Shown piece after piece: positions 44,489-52,045 of a stretch of DNA of 64,000 nucleotides (its first letter is position 1; every line of letters begins with the position of its first letter). Both the position numbers and the translations under genes were made by a program. Origin of the DNA: Rhodanobacteraceae bacterium ZG21-1 (GTDB lineage: Bacteria > Pseudomonadota > Gammaproteobacteria > Xanthomonadales > Rhodanobacteraceae); assembly GCA_021390615.1 (NCBI GenBank), contig JAJEJU010000025.1, positions 1,860,001 to 1,924,000 on the forward strand. The letters are read 5' to 3'. Below the pieces are notes generated by a model. The model saw only the letters and a program-made list of their open reading frames with translations, had not been told where the DNA came from and searched no databases.

Positions 44489-45385
44489 TCACCCGACAGC
44501 CTCCGGCGAACCGGCGAAGCATGGCTCAGGCAGGCCGACGACGCCCGCCGCAATGCGGAACAGCGCGCCGGCCGAAGCTTCGCGCGCCCGTGCGGCCGCG
44601 CTCAGGCCGTCGCGCGCGCTGGTCACGTAGAGCTGGTCCAGCGCCGCGCCGCCGAAGGCCGGCCGCGTCGGCTGGCTGGCCGGCAGGTCGATGATGCGAT
44701 CGAGCCGTCCGTCCGGGAAATAGCGCACTACCCGCGACAGGCCCCATTGCGCGTTCCACAGGCCACCCTGCGCATCGACCGCGGAACCGTCGGGCTCGCC
44801 GTCCTCGCCGTCCAGCGTGGCGAACACGCGCGGCGGACCCAGCGTGTCGCCGTAGTCGCAGCACTGGATGCGCCGGGTCGGCGAATCGCAGTAGTACATG
44901 GTGGCGCCGTCCGGGCTGAAGGCGAGGCTGTTGCTGATCGCCACGCCGCCCAGCGGCAGGCGCTCCAGGCGCAGGTCGGCATGCAGGCGGTAGAAGCCGC
45001 CCAGCGCCTGCCGGGGCGCGCCGTCGCGCGGCTCGTGCAAGGTGCCGAACACGAAGCGGCCCTGGCGGTCGCAGGCGCCGTCGTTGAGTCGGGTGGGCAG
45101 GCCGGCTTCCACCGACGCGATCGGCCGCAGCTCGCCCGAATCCAGCTGAAAGAAGGCCAGCTGCGAGGCGAGCCCGAGCAGCAGCCAGCCCTCGGCCTCG
45201 CACAGCGCGAACGAAGCCAGCCGCTCGGGCAGGGTCCAGGTGCGCGTGTCGCCGTCGGCGGGGCGATGGCGCCACAGCGTGGCGGCGTGGATGTCGGTCC
45301 AGTACAGCGCCTGGCTGCGCTCGCACCAGACGATGCCTTCGCCGAGCACGTTGCCGGCCTGCAGCACCGCCTCGGCGGCGCTCAT
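44489..45385 (-). CDS. SMP-30/gluconolactonase-family sugar lactonase
   Basis: This 298-residue beta-propeller lactonase starts LGEGIVWCERSQALYWTDI, with the metal-ligand Glu, and continues LPTRLNDGACDRQGRFVFGT (Asn/Asp ligands) and ISNSLAFSPDGATMYYCDS. It should hydrolyse D-galactono-1,4-lactone (or a similar aldonolactone) to galactonate, the step after galactose dehydrogenase. It overlaps the SDR stop by 4 nt, so it is translationally coupled to it. Fully cytoplasmic. Confidence 0.9.
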   Translation of the reverse strand: MSAAEAVLQAGNVLGEGIVWCERSQALYWTDIHAATLWRHRPADGDTRTWTLPERLASFALCEAEGWLLLGLASQLAFFQLDSGELRPIASVEAGLPTRLNDGACDRQGRFVFGTLHEPRDGAPRQALGGFYRLHADLRLERLPLGGVAISNSLAFSPDGATMYYCDSPTRRIQCCDYGDTLGPPRVFATLDGEDGEPDGSAVDAQGGLWNAQWGLSRVVRYFPDGRLDRIIDLPASQPTRPAFGGAALDQLYVTSARDGLSAAARAREASAGALFRIAAGVVGLPEPCFAGSPEAVG

Positions 45386-46161
45386 ACCCAACCGCCGTCG
45401 ACGATGAAGCTCTGCCCGGTGCACATGCGGCTGTCGTCAGCGCCCAGGAACAACGCGGCGCGCGCCAGATCTTCCGCCAGCAGGTAGCCGGGCAGGCATT
45501 GCACGCGCGCGATCTCGGCCTCGCCCTCGGCGTCCAGCCATAGCCGGCGCTGCTTCTCGGTGATCACCCAGCCGGGCACCAGCGCATTGATGCGGATGCG
45601 CGCCGCGCCCAGCTCGCGCGCCAGGCCGTTGACCAGGCCGTGCACCGCGGCCTTGGCCATGGCGTACATCGGATAGCCGGCATTCTTCTTCATCCAGCCG
45701 GTGGAACCCAGGCAGATCACCGAGCCGCCGCCCGCCTCGCGCATGTCCGGCAGCACAGCCTGGGTGGCGAAGTACTGGTGGCGCAGATTGACCGCGATGC
45801 TGCGGTCGAAATCGGCGGCGCCGGTCTCGCCGAAGCGATGGCGCACGTCGTTGGCGGCGTTGTTGACCAGCACGCGGATCGGCCCGATGTGCTCGCGCGC
45901 GGCGGCGATGGCGGCGGCCAGCGCATCCAGGTCGGTGACGTCGGCGCGCAGGAACAGCGGCGCCTGCGTCACCTCGCCCAGACCGGCCAGGGTTTGTTGC
46001 GCGCCGGCTTCGTCGACGTCCAAGAAAGCCACCCGCGCACCCTGCCGCGCGAAGTGTTCGACGAAGGCGGCGCCGATGCCGGTGGCGCCGCCGCTCACCA
46101 GCACGCTGCGCCCACGCAGGCTGGGATAGCTGGCGTAGGAGGACGAAGCGGCGTCGCTCAT
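45382..46161 (-). CDS. SDR-family dehydrogenase, probable D-galactose 1-dehydrogenase
   Basis: This 259-residue short-chain dehydrogenase has VLVSGGATGIGAAFVEHF (NAD(P) binding), NNAAND, catalytic Ser-Tyr-Lys in LGSTGWMKKNAGYPMYAMAKAA, and the PGW segment. Its place between galactonate dehydratase and a lactonase predicts oxidation of galactose to galactonolactone. Specificity for L-arabinose or fucose cannot be excluded from sequence alone. It starts 1 nt after the dgoD stop and overlaps the lactonase, so the genes form one tight operon. Confidence 0.85.
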   Translation of the reverse strand: MSDAASSSYASYPSLRGRSVLVSGGATGIGAAFVEHFARQGARVAFLDVDEAGAQQTLAGLGEVTQAPLFLRADVTDLDALAAAIAAAREHIGPIRVLVNNAANDVRHRFGETGAADFDRSIAVNLRHQYFATQAVLPDMREAGGGSVICLGSTGWMKKNAGYPMYAMAKAAVHGLVNGLARELGAARIRINALVPGWVITEKQRRLWLDAEGEAEIARVQCLPGYLLAEDLARAALFLGADDSRMCTGQSFIVDGGWV

Positions 46162-46162
46162 C

Positions 46163-47311
46163 TCACCACTCCGCCACGCTGCCGTCGGCATGCCGCCAGA
46201 TCGGATTGCGCCAGCGGTGTCCGGCCGCGGCGCGTTCGGCCACGTAGGCCTCGTTCACCGTGATGCCCAGGCCCGGCCCCTGCGGAATGTCCACATAGCC
46301 GTCGCGGTAGGCGAACACGCTGCGGTCCTCGATGTAGTCGAGCAGGTCGTTGGCCGCGTTGTAGTGGATGCCCAGGCTCTGCTCCTGGATGAAGGCGTTG
46401 TGGCAGACCGCGTCGAGCTGCAGGTTGGCGGCCAGTGCGATCGGCCCCAGCGGGCAGTGCAGCGCCACCGCCACGTCGTAGGCCTCGGCCATCGCGGCGA
46501 TCTTGCGCGTCTCGGTGATGCCGCCGGCATGCGAAGGGTCCGGCTGCAGGATGTCCACGCCGCCGATCTGCAGCACGCGCTTGAAGTCGTAGCGCGAATA
46601 CAACCGCTCGCCCAGCGCGATCGGCGCCGGCGCGATTGCCGCCAGTTCCGGGATCGCCTCGAGATGGTCGGACAGCACCGGCTCCTCGATGAACATCAGC
46701 TTGAACGGCGCCAGCTCGTGCATCAGCACCTTGGCCATCGGCTTGTGCACGCGGCCGTGGAAATCCAGGCCGATGCCGACGTGCGGGCCCACCGCGTCGC
46801 GGATCGCCTGCACGTTTTCCAGCACGCGCTCGACCTTGTCGTAGCTGTCGACGTACTGCAGCTCCTCGGTGGCGTTCATCTTCACCGCGGTGAAGCCGCG
46901 CGCCACCGCATTCTTCGCCGCCTGCGCGGTGTCGGCCGGACGGTCGCCGCCGATCCACGAGTACACGCGGATGCGCTCGCGCACCGGACCGCCGAGCAGC
47001 TCGTAGGCGGGCCGCCCGAGCTCCTTGCCCTTGATGTCCCACAGCGCCTGGTCGATGCCGGCGATCGCGCTCATCAGCACCGGGCCGCCACGATAGAAAC
47101 CGCCACGGTAGAGCAGGCTCCAGAGATCCTCGATGTGGCGCGGATCCTTGCCGACCAGATAATCGGCCAGCTCGTCGATGGCGGCCGCCACGGTGTGCGC
47201 GCGGCCCTCGACCACCGGTTCGCCCCAGCCGACCAGGCCGGCGTCGGTGTCGATGCGCAGGAACAGCCAGCGCGGCGGCACCAGGAAGGTGGTGAGGCGG
47301 GTGATCTTCAT
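46163..47311 (-). CDS. dgoD: D-galactonate dehydratase
   Basis: This 382-residue enolase-superfamily enzyme starts MKITRLTTFLVPPRWLFLRI. Conserved acid ligands are visible in GIGLDFHGRVHKP, FIEEPVLSDH and ALGERLYSRYDFK, and the catalytic His region in LHCPLGPIALAANLQLDA, matching DgoD (mandelate racemase branch). It dehydrates galactonate to 2-keto-3-deoxygalactonate. The ATG overlaps the dgoA stop (ATGA) and the stop is 1 nt before the SDR start, so it sits in the middle of a compact operon. Confidence 0.95.
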   Translation of the reverse strand: MKITRLTTFLVPPRWLFLRIDTDAGLVGWGEPVVEGRAHTVAAAIDELADYLVGKDPRHIEDLWSLLYRGGFYRGGPVLMSAIAGIDQALWDIKGKELGRPAYELLGGPVRERIRVYSWIGGDRPADTAQAAKNAVARGFTAVKMNATEELQYVDSYDKVERVLENVQAIRDAVGPHVGIGLDFHGRVHKPMAKVLMHELAPFKLMFIEEPVLSDHLEAIPELAAIAPAPIALGERLYSRYDFKRVLQIGGVDILQPDPSHAGGITETRKIAAMAEAYDVAVALHCPLGPIALAANLQLDAVCHNAFIQEQSLGIHYNAANDLLDYIEDRSVFAYRDGYVDIPQGPGLGITVNEAYVAERAAAGHRWRNPIWRHADGSVAEW

Positions 47312-47952
47312 GCGGCGTTTCCTTGGATGGCTTGCATGCCGGCGCGCCAGGCGTCGGCAAACTGGCGGGCGCGCCGGCCGACCTCGGCGGCCTCGCGCCC
47401 GGGCGCGTACAGCGCCGAGCCGATGCCGAAGCCGTTCGCGCCGGCGGCGAGATAAGGCGACATGTTGTCCGGCGCGATGCCGCCCACCGGCAGCACGGCC
47501 AGCGTCTTGGGCAGCACCGCGCGCCAGGCCTTGAGCACGGCCGGGCCGAGCTGCTCGGCCGGGAACAGCTTCAGCGCATCGGCGCCGGCGGCCAGCGCGG
47601 CGAAGGCCTCGGTCGGCGTGGCCACGCCGGGCACGCAATACAGGCCGGCCTGCTTGGCGGCGCGAATCACCGCCACGTCGGCATGCGGCATCACGATCAG
47701 ACGGCCGCCGGCCGCGGCCACTTCGGCGACGTCGGCCACGCGCAGCACGGTGCCGGCACCGATCAGATGATCCTCGCCCAGGCTGTCGGCCAGGCGGCGA
47801 ATGCTGGCCAGCGGCTGCGGCGAATTCAGCGGCACTTCCAGCACGCGGAAGCCGCCGTCGCTCAGCGCGCGGCCGATCCCGACCGACTCGTCCGGAGTGA
47901 GCCCGCGCAGGATCGCGACCAGCGGCAGGGCGTCGAGCCAGCGGCTCAGCAT
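47308..47952 (-). CDS. dgoA: 2-dehydro-3-deoxy-6-phosphogalactonate aldolase
   Basis: This 214-residue KDPG/KDPGal aldolase has LVAILRGLTPDE (with catalytic Glu region), IGAGTVLRVADV, YCVPGVATPTEAF and the Schiff-base Lys in DALKLFPAEQLGP. It splits 2-keto-3-deoxy-6-phosphogalactonate to pyruvate and glyceraldehyde-3-phosphate, finishing the De Ley-Doudoroff pathway. It starts 52 nt after the dgoK stop and overlaps dgoD by 4 nt. Confidence 0.95.
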   Translation of the reverse strand: MLSRWLDALPLVAILRGLTPDESVGIGRALSDGGFRVLEVPLNSPQPLASIRRLADSLGEDHLIGAGTVLRVADVAEVAAAGGRLIVMPHADVAVIRAAKQAGLYCVPGVATPTEAFAALAAGADALKLFPAEQLGPAVLKAWRAVLPKTLAVLPVGGIAPDNMSPYLAAGANGFGIGSALYAPGREAAEVGRRARQFADAWRAGMQAIQGNAA

Positions 47953-48004
47953 GGGTGGCGCTCCTCAGGCATCGAAACGACAGGCGCCGTGCGGCGATGG
48001 GCCC

Positions 48005-48934
48005 TCATGCGGCGGCTCCGGCCTGCGCTGCGCCGAGCAGGCCGCCGTCGAGCGCGATGCGCCAAAGGCCATGCGCAGCGGCGTCGGTCAGCGGCTCGGC
48101 CAGCTCGATGCCGAAGCGCAGCGCAGCCTGCCGGTAGCGCTCGCACAGCGCCGCCTCGCCGATCAGCTGCACCGGCACGTCCAGCGCCCAGCGCCGCGCG
48201 GCCAGCACGCTGCGAAATTCCTCGCCGATCAGCAGGCCCGACAGATAGTCCGGCACCGACGCCGGCGCCAAGGCGCCGTCCAGCATCAGCGCGCGCGCCG
48301 AGAACAGCCGGCTCAGCGCGCCGGCGGCGCCGCTGCCGCGGGCGGTGTCGACGCCGCGCGCGAACGCCTCCGGGTCCGCAGCGGCCGGCGCACCGGTGGC
48401 GGCAAGAATCGAGTGATGGCAAAGCAGGGCGTACAGCTCGCCGGTCATGCGGGTGGCGAAGTCGACCACCGCGCCGTCGCGCACGCTCGCCCATTTGCTG
48501 TGCGTGCCGGGCAGCAGCCAGGTCGAACGCTCGGCCAGTGCCGGCACAGAGGCGAGCGCGCCGAACAGCTGGGTTTCTTCGCCGCGCATCACGTCGGGCC
48601 CGTCCGCATTGCGCAGGCCGGGCACGATGCGCAGCGCTTCGCCGTCGGCGCTGCGCAATTCGGTCAAGGCGCCGCCCAGCGCGGCGGCGCCGGCGGGCAA
48701 GGGCAGATAGGGCGCTTCGCGCCAGCCGTTGCGGCTGCCGACCATGCCGCAAGCCAGGCGCGGCAGGCGCGGCCAGCCCTGCACCACATCGGCCAGCGCG
48801 GCGTCGAAGCCGCCGGCGGGCAGCTGGCGCACGCCCCAGGCGCGCGTGCGCACATCGACGATGCGGCCCGTGCCGTCGAGCCGGTAGGCGCGCAGGCTGC
48901 TGGTGCCCCAGTCGATGCCGATCAGGCCGCTCAT
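48005..48934 (-). CDS. dgoK: 2-dehydro-3-deoxygalactonokinase
   Basis: This 309-residue sugar kinase starts GLIGIDWGTSSLRAYRLDG, a phosphate-1-like motif of the DgoK family, and has the LPGTHSKWASV and IGEEFRS segments typical of it. It phosphorylates 2-keto-3-deoxygalactonate at the 6-position before the aldolase step. Its ATG overlaps the dgoR stop by 4 nt, so regulator and enzymes are on one transcript. Confidence 0.95.
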   Translation of the reverse strand: MSGLIGIDWGTSSLRAYRLDGTGRIVDVRTRAWGVRQLPAGGFDAALADVVQGWPRLPRLACGMVGSRNGWREAPYLPLPAGAAALGGALTELRSADGEALRIVPGLRNADGPDVMRGEETQLFGALASVPALAERSTWLLPGTHSKWASVRDGAVVDFATRMTGELYALLCHHSILAATGAPAAADPEAFARGVDTARGSGAAGALSRLFSARALMLDGALAPASVPDYLSGLLIGEEFRSVLAARRWALDVPVQLIGEAALCERYRQAALRFGIELAEPLTDAAAHGLWRIALDGGLLGAAQAGAAA

Positions 48935-49647
48935 GCGCCGGCCGTCTTGCCGGCGCGGCGGCGGATGTTGTCGCGCGAGTCGCTGACCATCTTGATCATC
49001 GCCTGGCGCGCCACTTCCGGCTTCTTGCGCTGCACCGCCTCGTAGACCTTGAGATGCTGCGGCAAGGCCACGTTGAAGTTGGAGGCATTGCGCGCGGACA
49101 GGCGGAAATACGTGTCCAGCGCGGTCTCGATCACCGAGAACAGCGAGGACATCAGCTCGTTGTTGGCGGCCTGCAGCAGGCGCTCGTGGAACAGCATGTC
49201 GGCCTCGGCCCAGGCGTCGAGATCGGCCGCCGCGGCCATCGCCTCATACGCCTCCTTCAGCGCGGCCAGCTGCGCCGGAGTGCGTCGCCGCGCCGCCGCC
49301 GCGGCGGCCGCGGGCTCGATGATCTCGCGCATCTCCACCAGCTTCTCCACGAAGCTGTCGGTCGGCATCGAGGCGCAGCGCCAGCCCAGCACATCGGCGT
49401 CGAGCTGGTTCCAGTACATCGGATCGCGCACGCGGGTGCCGGTCTTCTGGCGCGACTCGATCAGGCCCTTGGCCGAAAGCACCTTCATCGCCTCGCGCAG
49501 CGCGGTGCGGCTCACGCTCATCTGCTCGGCCAGCAACTCCTCGCGCGGCAGGCTCTCACCGGCTTTCAGCTCGCCGCCGACGATCAGCCGCCCCAGCTCA
49601 TGCACCACCTGGTTGTGCAGGTTGCGCACAGCAATGGGTTTCACCAT
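48931..49647 (-). CDS. dgoR: GntR/FadR-type regulator of galactonate catabolism
   Basis: This 238-residue regulator has an N-terminal winged helix (GESLPREELLAEQMSVSRTALREAMKVLSAKG LIES segment, about 25-65) and a C-terminal FCD domain with metal-ligand residues (ADMLFHERLLQA, the Asp/His pattern). FadR-group regulators of sugar-acid operons are released from DNA by the pathway intermediate. It is the first gene of the dgoR-dgoK-dgoA-dgoD-SDR-lactonase operon, 68 bp downstream of a perfect inverted repeat. Confidence 0.93.
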   Translation of the reverse strand: MVKPIAVRNLHNQVVHELGRLIVGGELKAGESLPREELLAEQMSVSRTALREAMKVLSAKGLIESRQKTGTRVRDPMYWNQLDADVLGWRCASMPTDSFVEKLVEMREIIEPAAAAAAARRRTPAQLAALKEAYEAMAAAADLDAWAEADMLFHERLLQAANNELMSSLFSVIETALDTYFRLSARNASNFNVALPQHLKVYEAVQRKKPEVARQAMIKMVSDSRDNIRRRAGKTAGA

Positions 49648-49715
49648 GGCATGGAACTCCTCAGTGCGAATGCCCCTCGACCAAACGCGCGCCGGACCGC
49701 TTTCGCCGACGCCCG

Positions 49716-49738
49716 GTCAAATTGTCATACAATTTGAC
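49716..49738. promoter_or_regulatory. Probable DgoR operator
   Basis: A perfect inverted repeat of 10-bp arms (GTCAAATTGT and ACAATTTGAC) is separated by CAT. The core TTGT-CAT-ACAA fits the FadR-subfamily consensus. It is 68 bp upstream of the dgoR start and 173 bp from the 3' end of the porin gene. Confidence 0.88.
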
Positions 49739-49911
49739 TAATAGCAAGTTGCACGGCGGCGGCGCCTGACCGCCGCCAGGTTTCGCGCGGCCATCGGCGG
49801 CCGAGGCGATGCCAGCCGCTCGGCGTGGGCATGCTCCGATGCGGTGCGTCGTGCGAGGGATCGCGATCGGCCGAGGCTTACTCGATCGTCGACGGACGCG
49901 GCCTGCTCGCG

Positions 49912-51120
49912 CTACAGCGACTGGCCGCCGTAGCGGTATTCGGCCATCAGCCAGAGCTTGCGCTGGTCGACGCTGAAGCTGCCGGCGCGATAGTCGCCGT
50001 ACTCCAGTTCCAGGCTGAAGCCGCGGCCCAGCGCGGCCAGCAGGCCGGCATCGGTTTCTTCGCCGTAATGGGCGCGCGCGCCGTCGACCGGACGGAAATC
50101 GTGATGCACCAGCTGCCAGCTCCAGCCCTGCCACGGCAGCTGGCCGAGCAGGCCGCCATAGCGATCGAGCAGGCCGTGCAGCGGAATATTGAACACGCCG
50201 ACCCAGCCGTCGAAGCTATGCCCCGCGCCGTAGGCGATGTTGAAAGCCTCACGGCCATTGCCGCCCAGCGATTCCTCGCCCAGCCGCGCCGCCAGCGCCG
50301 GCACGCCCAGCTTGAACTCGAACAGGCGATAGCCCAGGCCGTAGCGCGCCGGGTTGTTGGCGTAGCCGTTCTGGTGCGCGCCCTCCGCGGTCCAGGCCAG
50401 GCGCCACGCATCGCCCAGCGCACGCTCGCCGTTCCAGCGCAGGCCCAGGCTGCGCACCGAATCGGCCGGCAGGGTCAGGTTCTTCATGAAATAGCCGTAG
50501 CCGACCAGGGTGCCCAGCGGCAGCGCCTGCTGCAGATGCAGCCAGCGGCCGTCGAGCTTCCAGCGGCGCTGCTCGGGATCGGGGAAGTCCGCGCCCAGCG
50601 TGCGGTTGACCTGGCCGATCCAGCCCAGGCTCAGCACCGCGCCGTGCAGATTCAATGAAGCGCTGGCGCCGTCGAAGGACTGCGGATTCTGTCGCCACGG
50701 ATTGGCGCTGAAGAAACGGCGGTCGTCCAGGTTCAGATATTGCCGGCCGAAACGCAGCTCGACGCGCTGGTCGCGATAGCCGAGCCAGGCCTCGCTGAGC
50801 TCGCTGGAGGGCGGGTCGGCCTCGGCCGGATAAGGCGTGCGCCGGCCGCTGGTGTCGTTGTATTCGCGCCCGAACAGCGACCACACCCGGGTGGCTTCGG
50901 CATAGGCGGCCCAATGCGGCGTCCAGGCCCACAGATAGCCCCATTGCAGGCGCAGCGTGTGTGCATGCCCGGCGTCGGCCAGCGTGGCCTGGTGCAGGGT
51001 GCTGTCGCGATAGCGCAGGTCGAGAAAAAAGCCGCTGGCGTAGCCGTCGCCGGCCCGGCAGGCCGGCGCGGTCAGCAAGCCCGCGACCAGCAGGGCCGAC
51101 GCAGCGCGAAAACTCGGCAT
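49912..51120 (-). CDS. Outer-membrane alginate-export-type porin
   Basis: This 402-residue protein has a signal peptide (ending TAPACRAG) and a beta-barrel with alternating aromatic strands: LRLQWGYLWAWTPHWAAYAEATRVWSLFG, SEAWLGYRDQRVELRFGRQYLNLDDRRFF and the SLEL...RKLWLMAEYRYGG end. The R-x-G-R-Q-x-L-x-L-D-x-x-R-F motif is typical of the alginate export/AlgE-like family. It lies upstream of dgoR on the same strand but 264 bp away, with the dgo operator between, so its transcription is separate. It may pass sugar acids or oligosaccharides. Confidence 0.75.
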   Translation of the reverse strand: MPSFRAASALLVAGLLTAPACRAGDGYASGFFLDLRYRDSTLHQATLADAGHAHTLRLQWGYLWAWTPHWAAYAEATRVWSLFGREYNDTSGRRTPYPAEADPPSSELSEAWLGYRDQRVELRFGRQYLNLDDRRFFSANPWRQNPQSFDGASASLNLHGAVLSLGWIGQVNRTLGADFPDPEQRRWKLDGRWLHLQQALPLGTLVGYGYFMKNLTLPADSVRSLGLRWNGERALGDAWRLAWTAEGAHQNGYANNPARYGLGYRLFEFKLGVPALAARLGEESLGGNGREAFNIAYGAGHSFDGWVGVFNIPLHGLLDRYGGLLGQLPWQGWSWQLVHHDFRPVDGARAHYGEETDAGLLAALGRGFSLELEYGDYRAGSFSVDQRKLWLMAEYRYGGQSL

Positions 51121-51124
51121 GCCG

Positions 51125-51877
51125 CTAGGGCCAGGCCTTCGCGACATTGTTCAGCGCCACCCCGAGCACCGCCACCGCCGCCAGCAAGGTGGCCAGGCGC
51201 GGCGAGACCCTGCGCGCGAACAGCGCGCCGAGCGGCGCCGCCAGCACGCCGCCCGCGATCAGCCCCAGCACCGCCGGGCCGTGCGGCGCGCCGATGTGCA
51301 GCATGAAACTCACGCTGGCAGCCAGGCTGACCACGCACTTGGCCAGGTGCGCGGTGCCGATCGCGGTGCGCGGCGTAGCGCCGCGGGCGACCAGGGTGGT
51401 GACGGTCAGCGCGCTCCAGCCGCCGCCACCCATGGCGTCGGCGAAGCCCGCCACGGCACCCAGCGCCGGCGGGCTGCGCGGCGCGTCCTCGGTCGCCCGG
51501 CCGCTGCCGCGCCAATGACGGCGCAGCAGGAACAGGCCGGTGCCGATCAGATAGGGCGTCAAGGCCAGCCGCATCCATGCCGCGGGCAGATGGCTGACCA
51601 CGTAGGCACCCAGCGTGGCGCCCAGCACGCCCGGCACGACCAGGCCCCAGAACAGCCGGCGCCGCACATTGCCGGCCAGCAGGTGGCTGATCCCGGAGGC
51701 GCCGCAGGTGAAGGTTTCCGCGTAGTGCACGCTGGCGCTGGCCAGCGCCGGCGGCAAGCCCATGCCCAGCAGCATCGCCGCGGAGGCGATGCCGTACGCC
51801 ATGCCGAGCGCGCCGTCGACCAGCTGGGCGAGCGCGCCGACGGCGGCGAAGTTGAGGAATTCGGAAAGTGGCGGCAT
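51125..51877 (-). CDS. TSUP-family (TauE/SafE) permease
   Basis: This 250-residue membrane protein has eight predicted helices and the repeated TSUP segments GALAQLVDGALGMAYGIASA and GAVAGFADAMGGGGWSALTV. TSUP proteins export or import sulfite, sulfoacetate or other sulfur anions. Its divergent placement next to cysJ (168 bp spacer) suggests sulfite or sulfate handling linked to the cys genes. It ends 4 bp before the porin start. Confidence 0.85.
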   Translation of the reverse strand: MPPLSEFLNFAAVGALAQLVDGALGMAYGIASAAMLLGMGLPPALASASVHYAETFTCGASGISHLLAGNVRRRLFWGLVVPGVLGATLGAYVVSHLPAAWMRLALTPYLIGTGLFLLRRHWRGSGRATEDAPRSPPALGAVAGFADAMGGGGWSALTVTTLVARGATPRTAIGTAHLAKCVVSLAASVSFMLHIGAPHGPAVLGLIAGGVLAAPLGALFARRVSPRLATLLAAVAVLGVALNNVAKAWP

Positions 51878-51962
51878 GGCGGGACGCGGCGCAGCGGGTG
51901 ACGGCGAGTATTGGCGCGCGCCGCAGCCTGCGGAAATAAACGATCGACATAAGCACATGCCG

Positions 51963-52033
51963 ATACATCCTTTCAAAATACGTAAAACCGAAGTTAATTT
52001 TGGATGTATAGAAATCTAGACGTTTAGACGTCC
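51963..52033 (+). promoter_or_regulatory. cysJ control region with inverted and tandem repeats
   Basis: ATACATCC (51963-51970) is inverted as GGATGTAT (52002-52009). Two tandem 8-bp units, AGACGTTT and AGACGTCC, occupy 52018-52033, 12 bp before the cysJ ATG. The tandem unit resembles a MetJ box, but a motif close to it also lies in the cysB-cysG spacer (59767), so a sulfur regulator such as CysB is the simpler reading. Confidence 0.45.
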
Positions 52034-52045
52034 ATAGGTAACCGA

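Noticed and set aside
42370-44694. 774-codon open frame spanning the M50 peptidase and the sugar porter antisense
   Set aside because: His/Gln/Arg-rich shadow of clear genes; no start site or motif.
52018-52033. Firm call of MetJ operator before cysJ
   Set aside because: Two units are too few, MetJ is not known to me in this group, and a related motif elsewhere in the cys locus points to another regulator.
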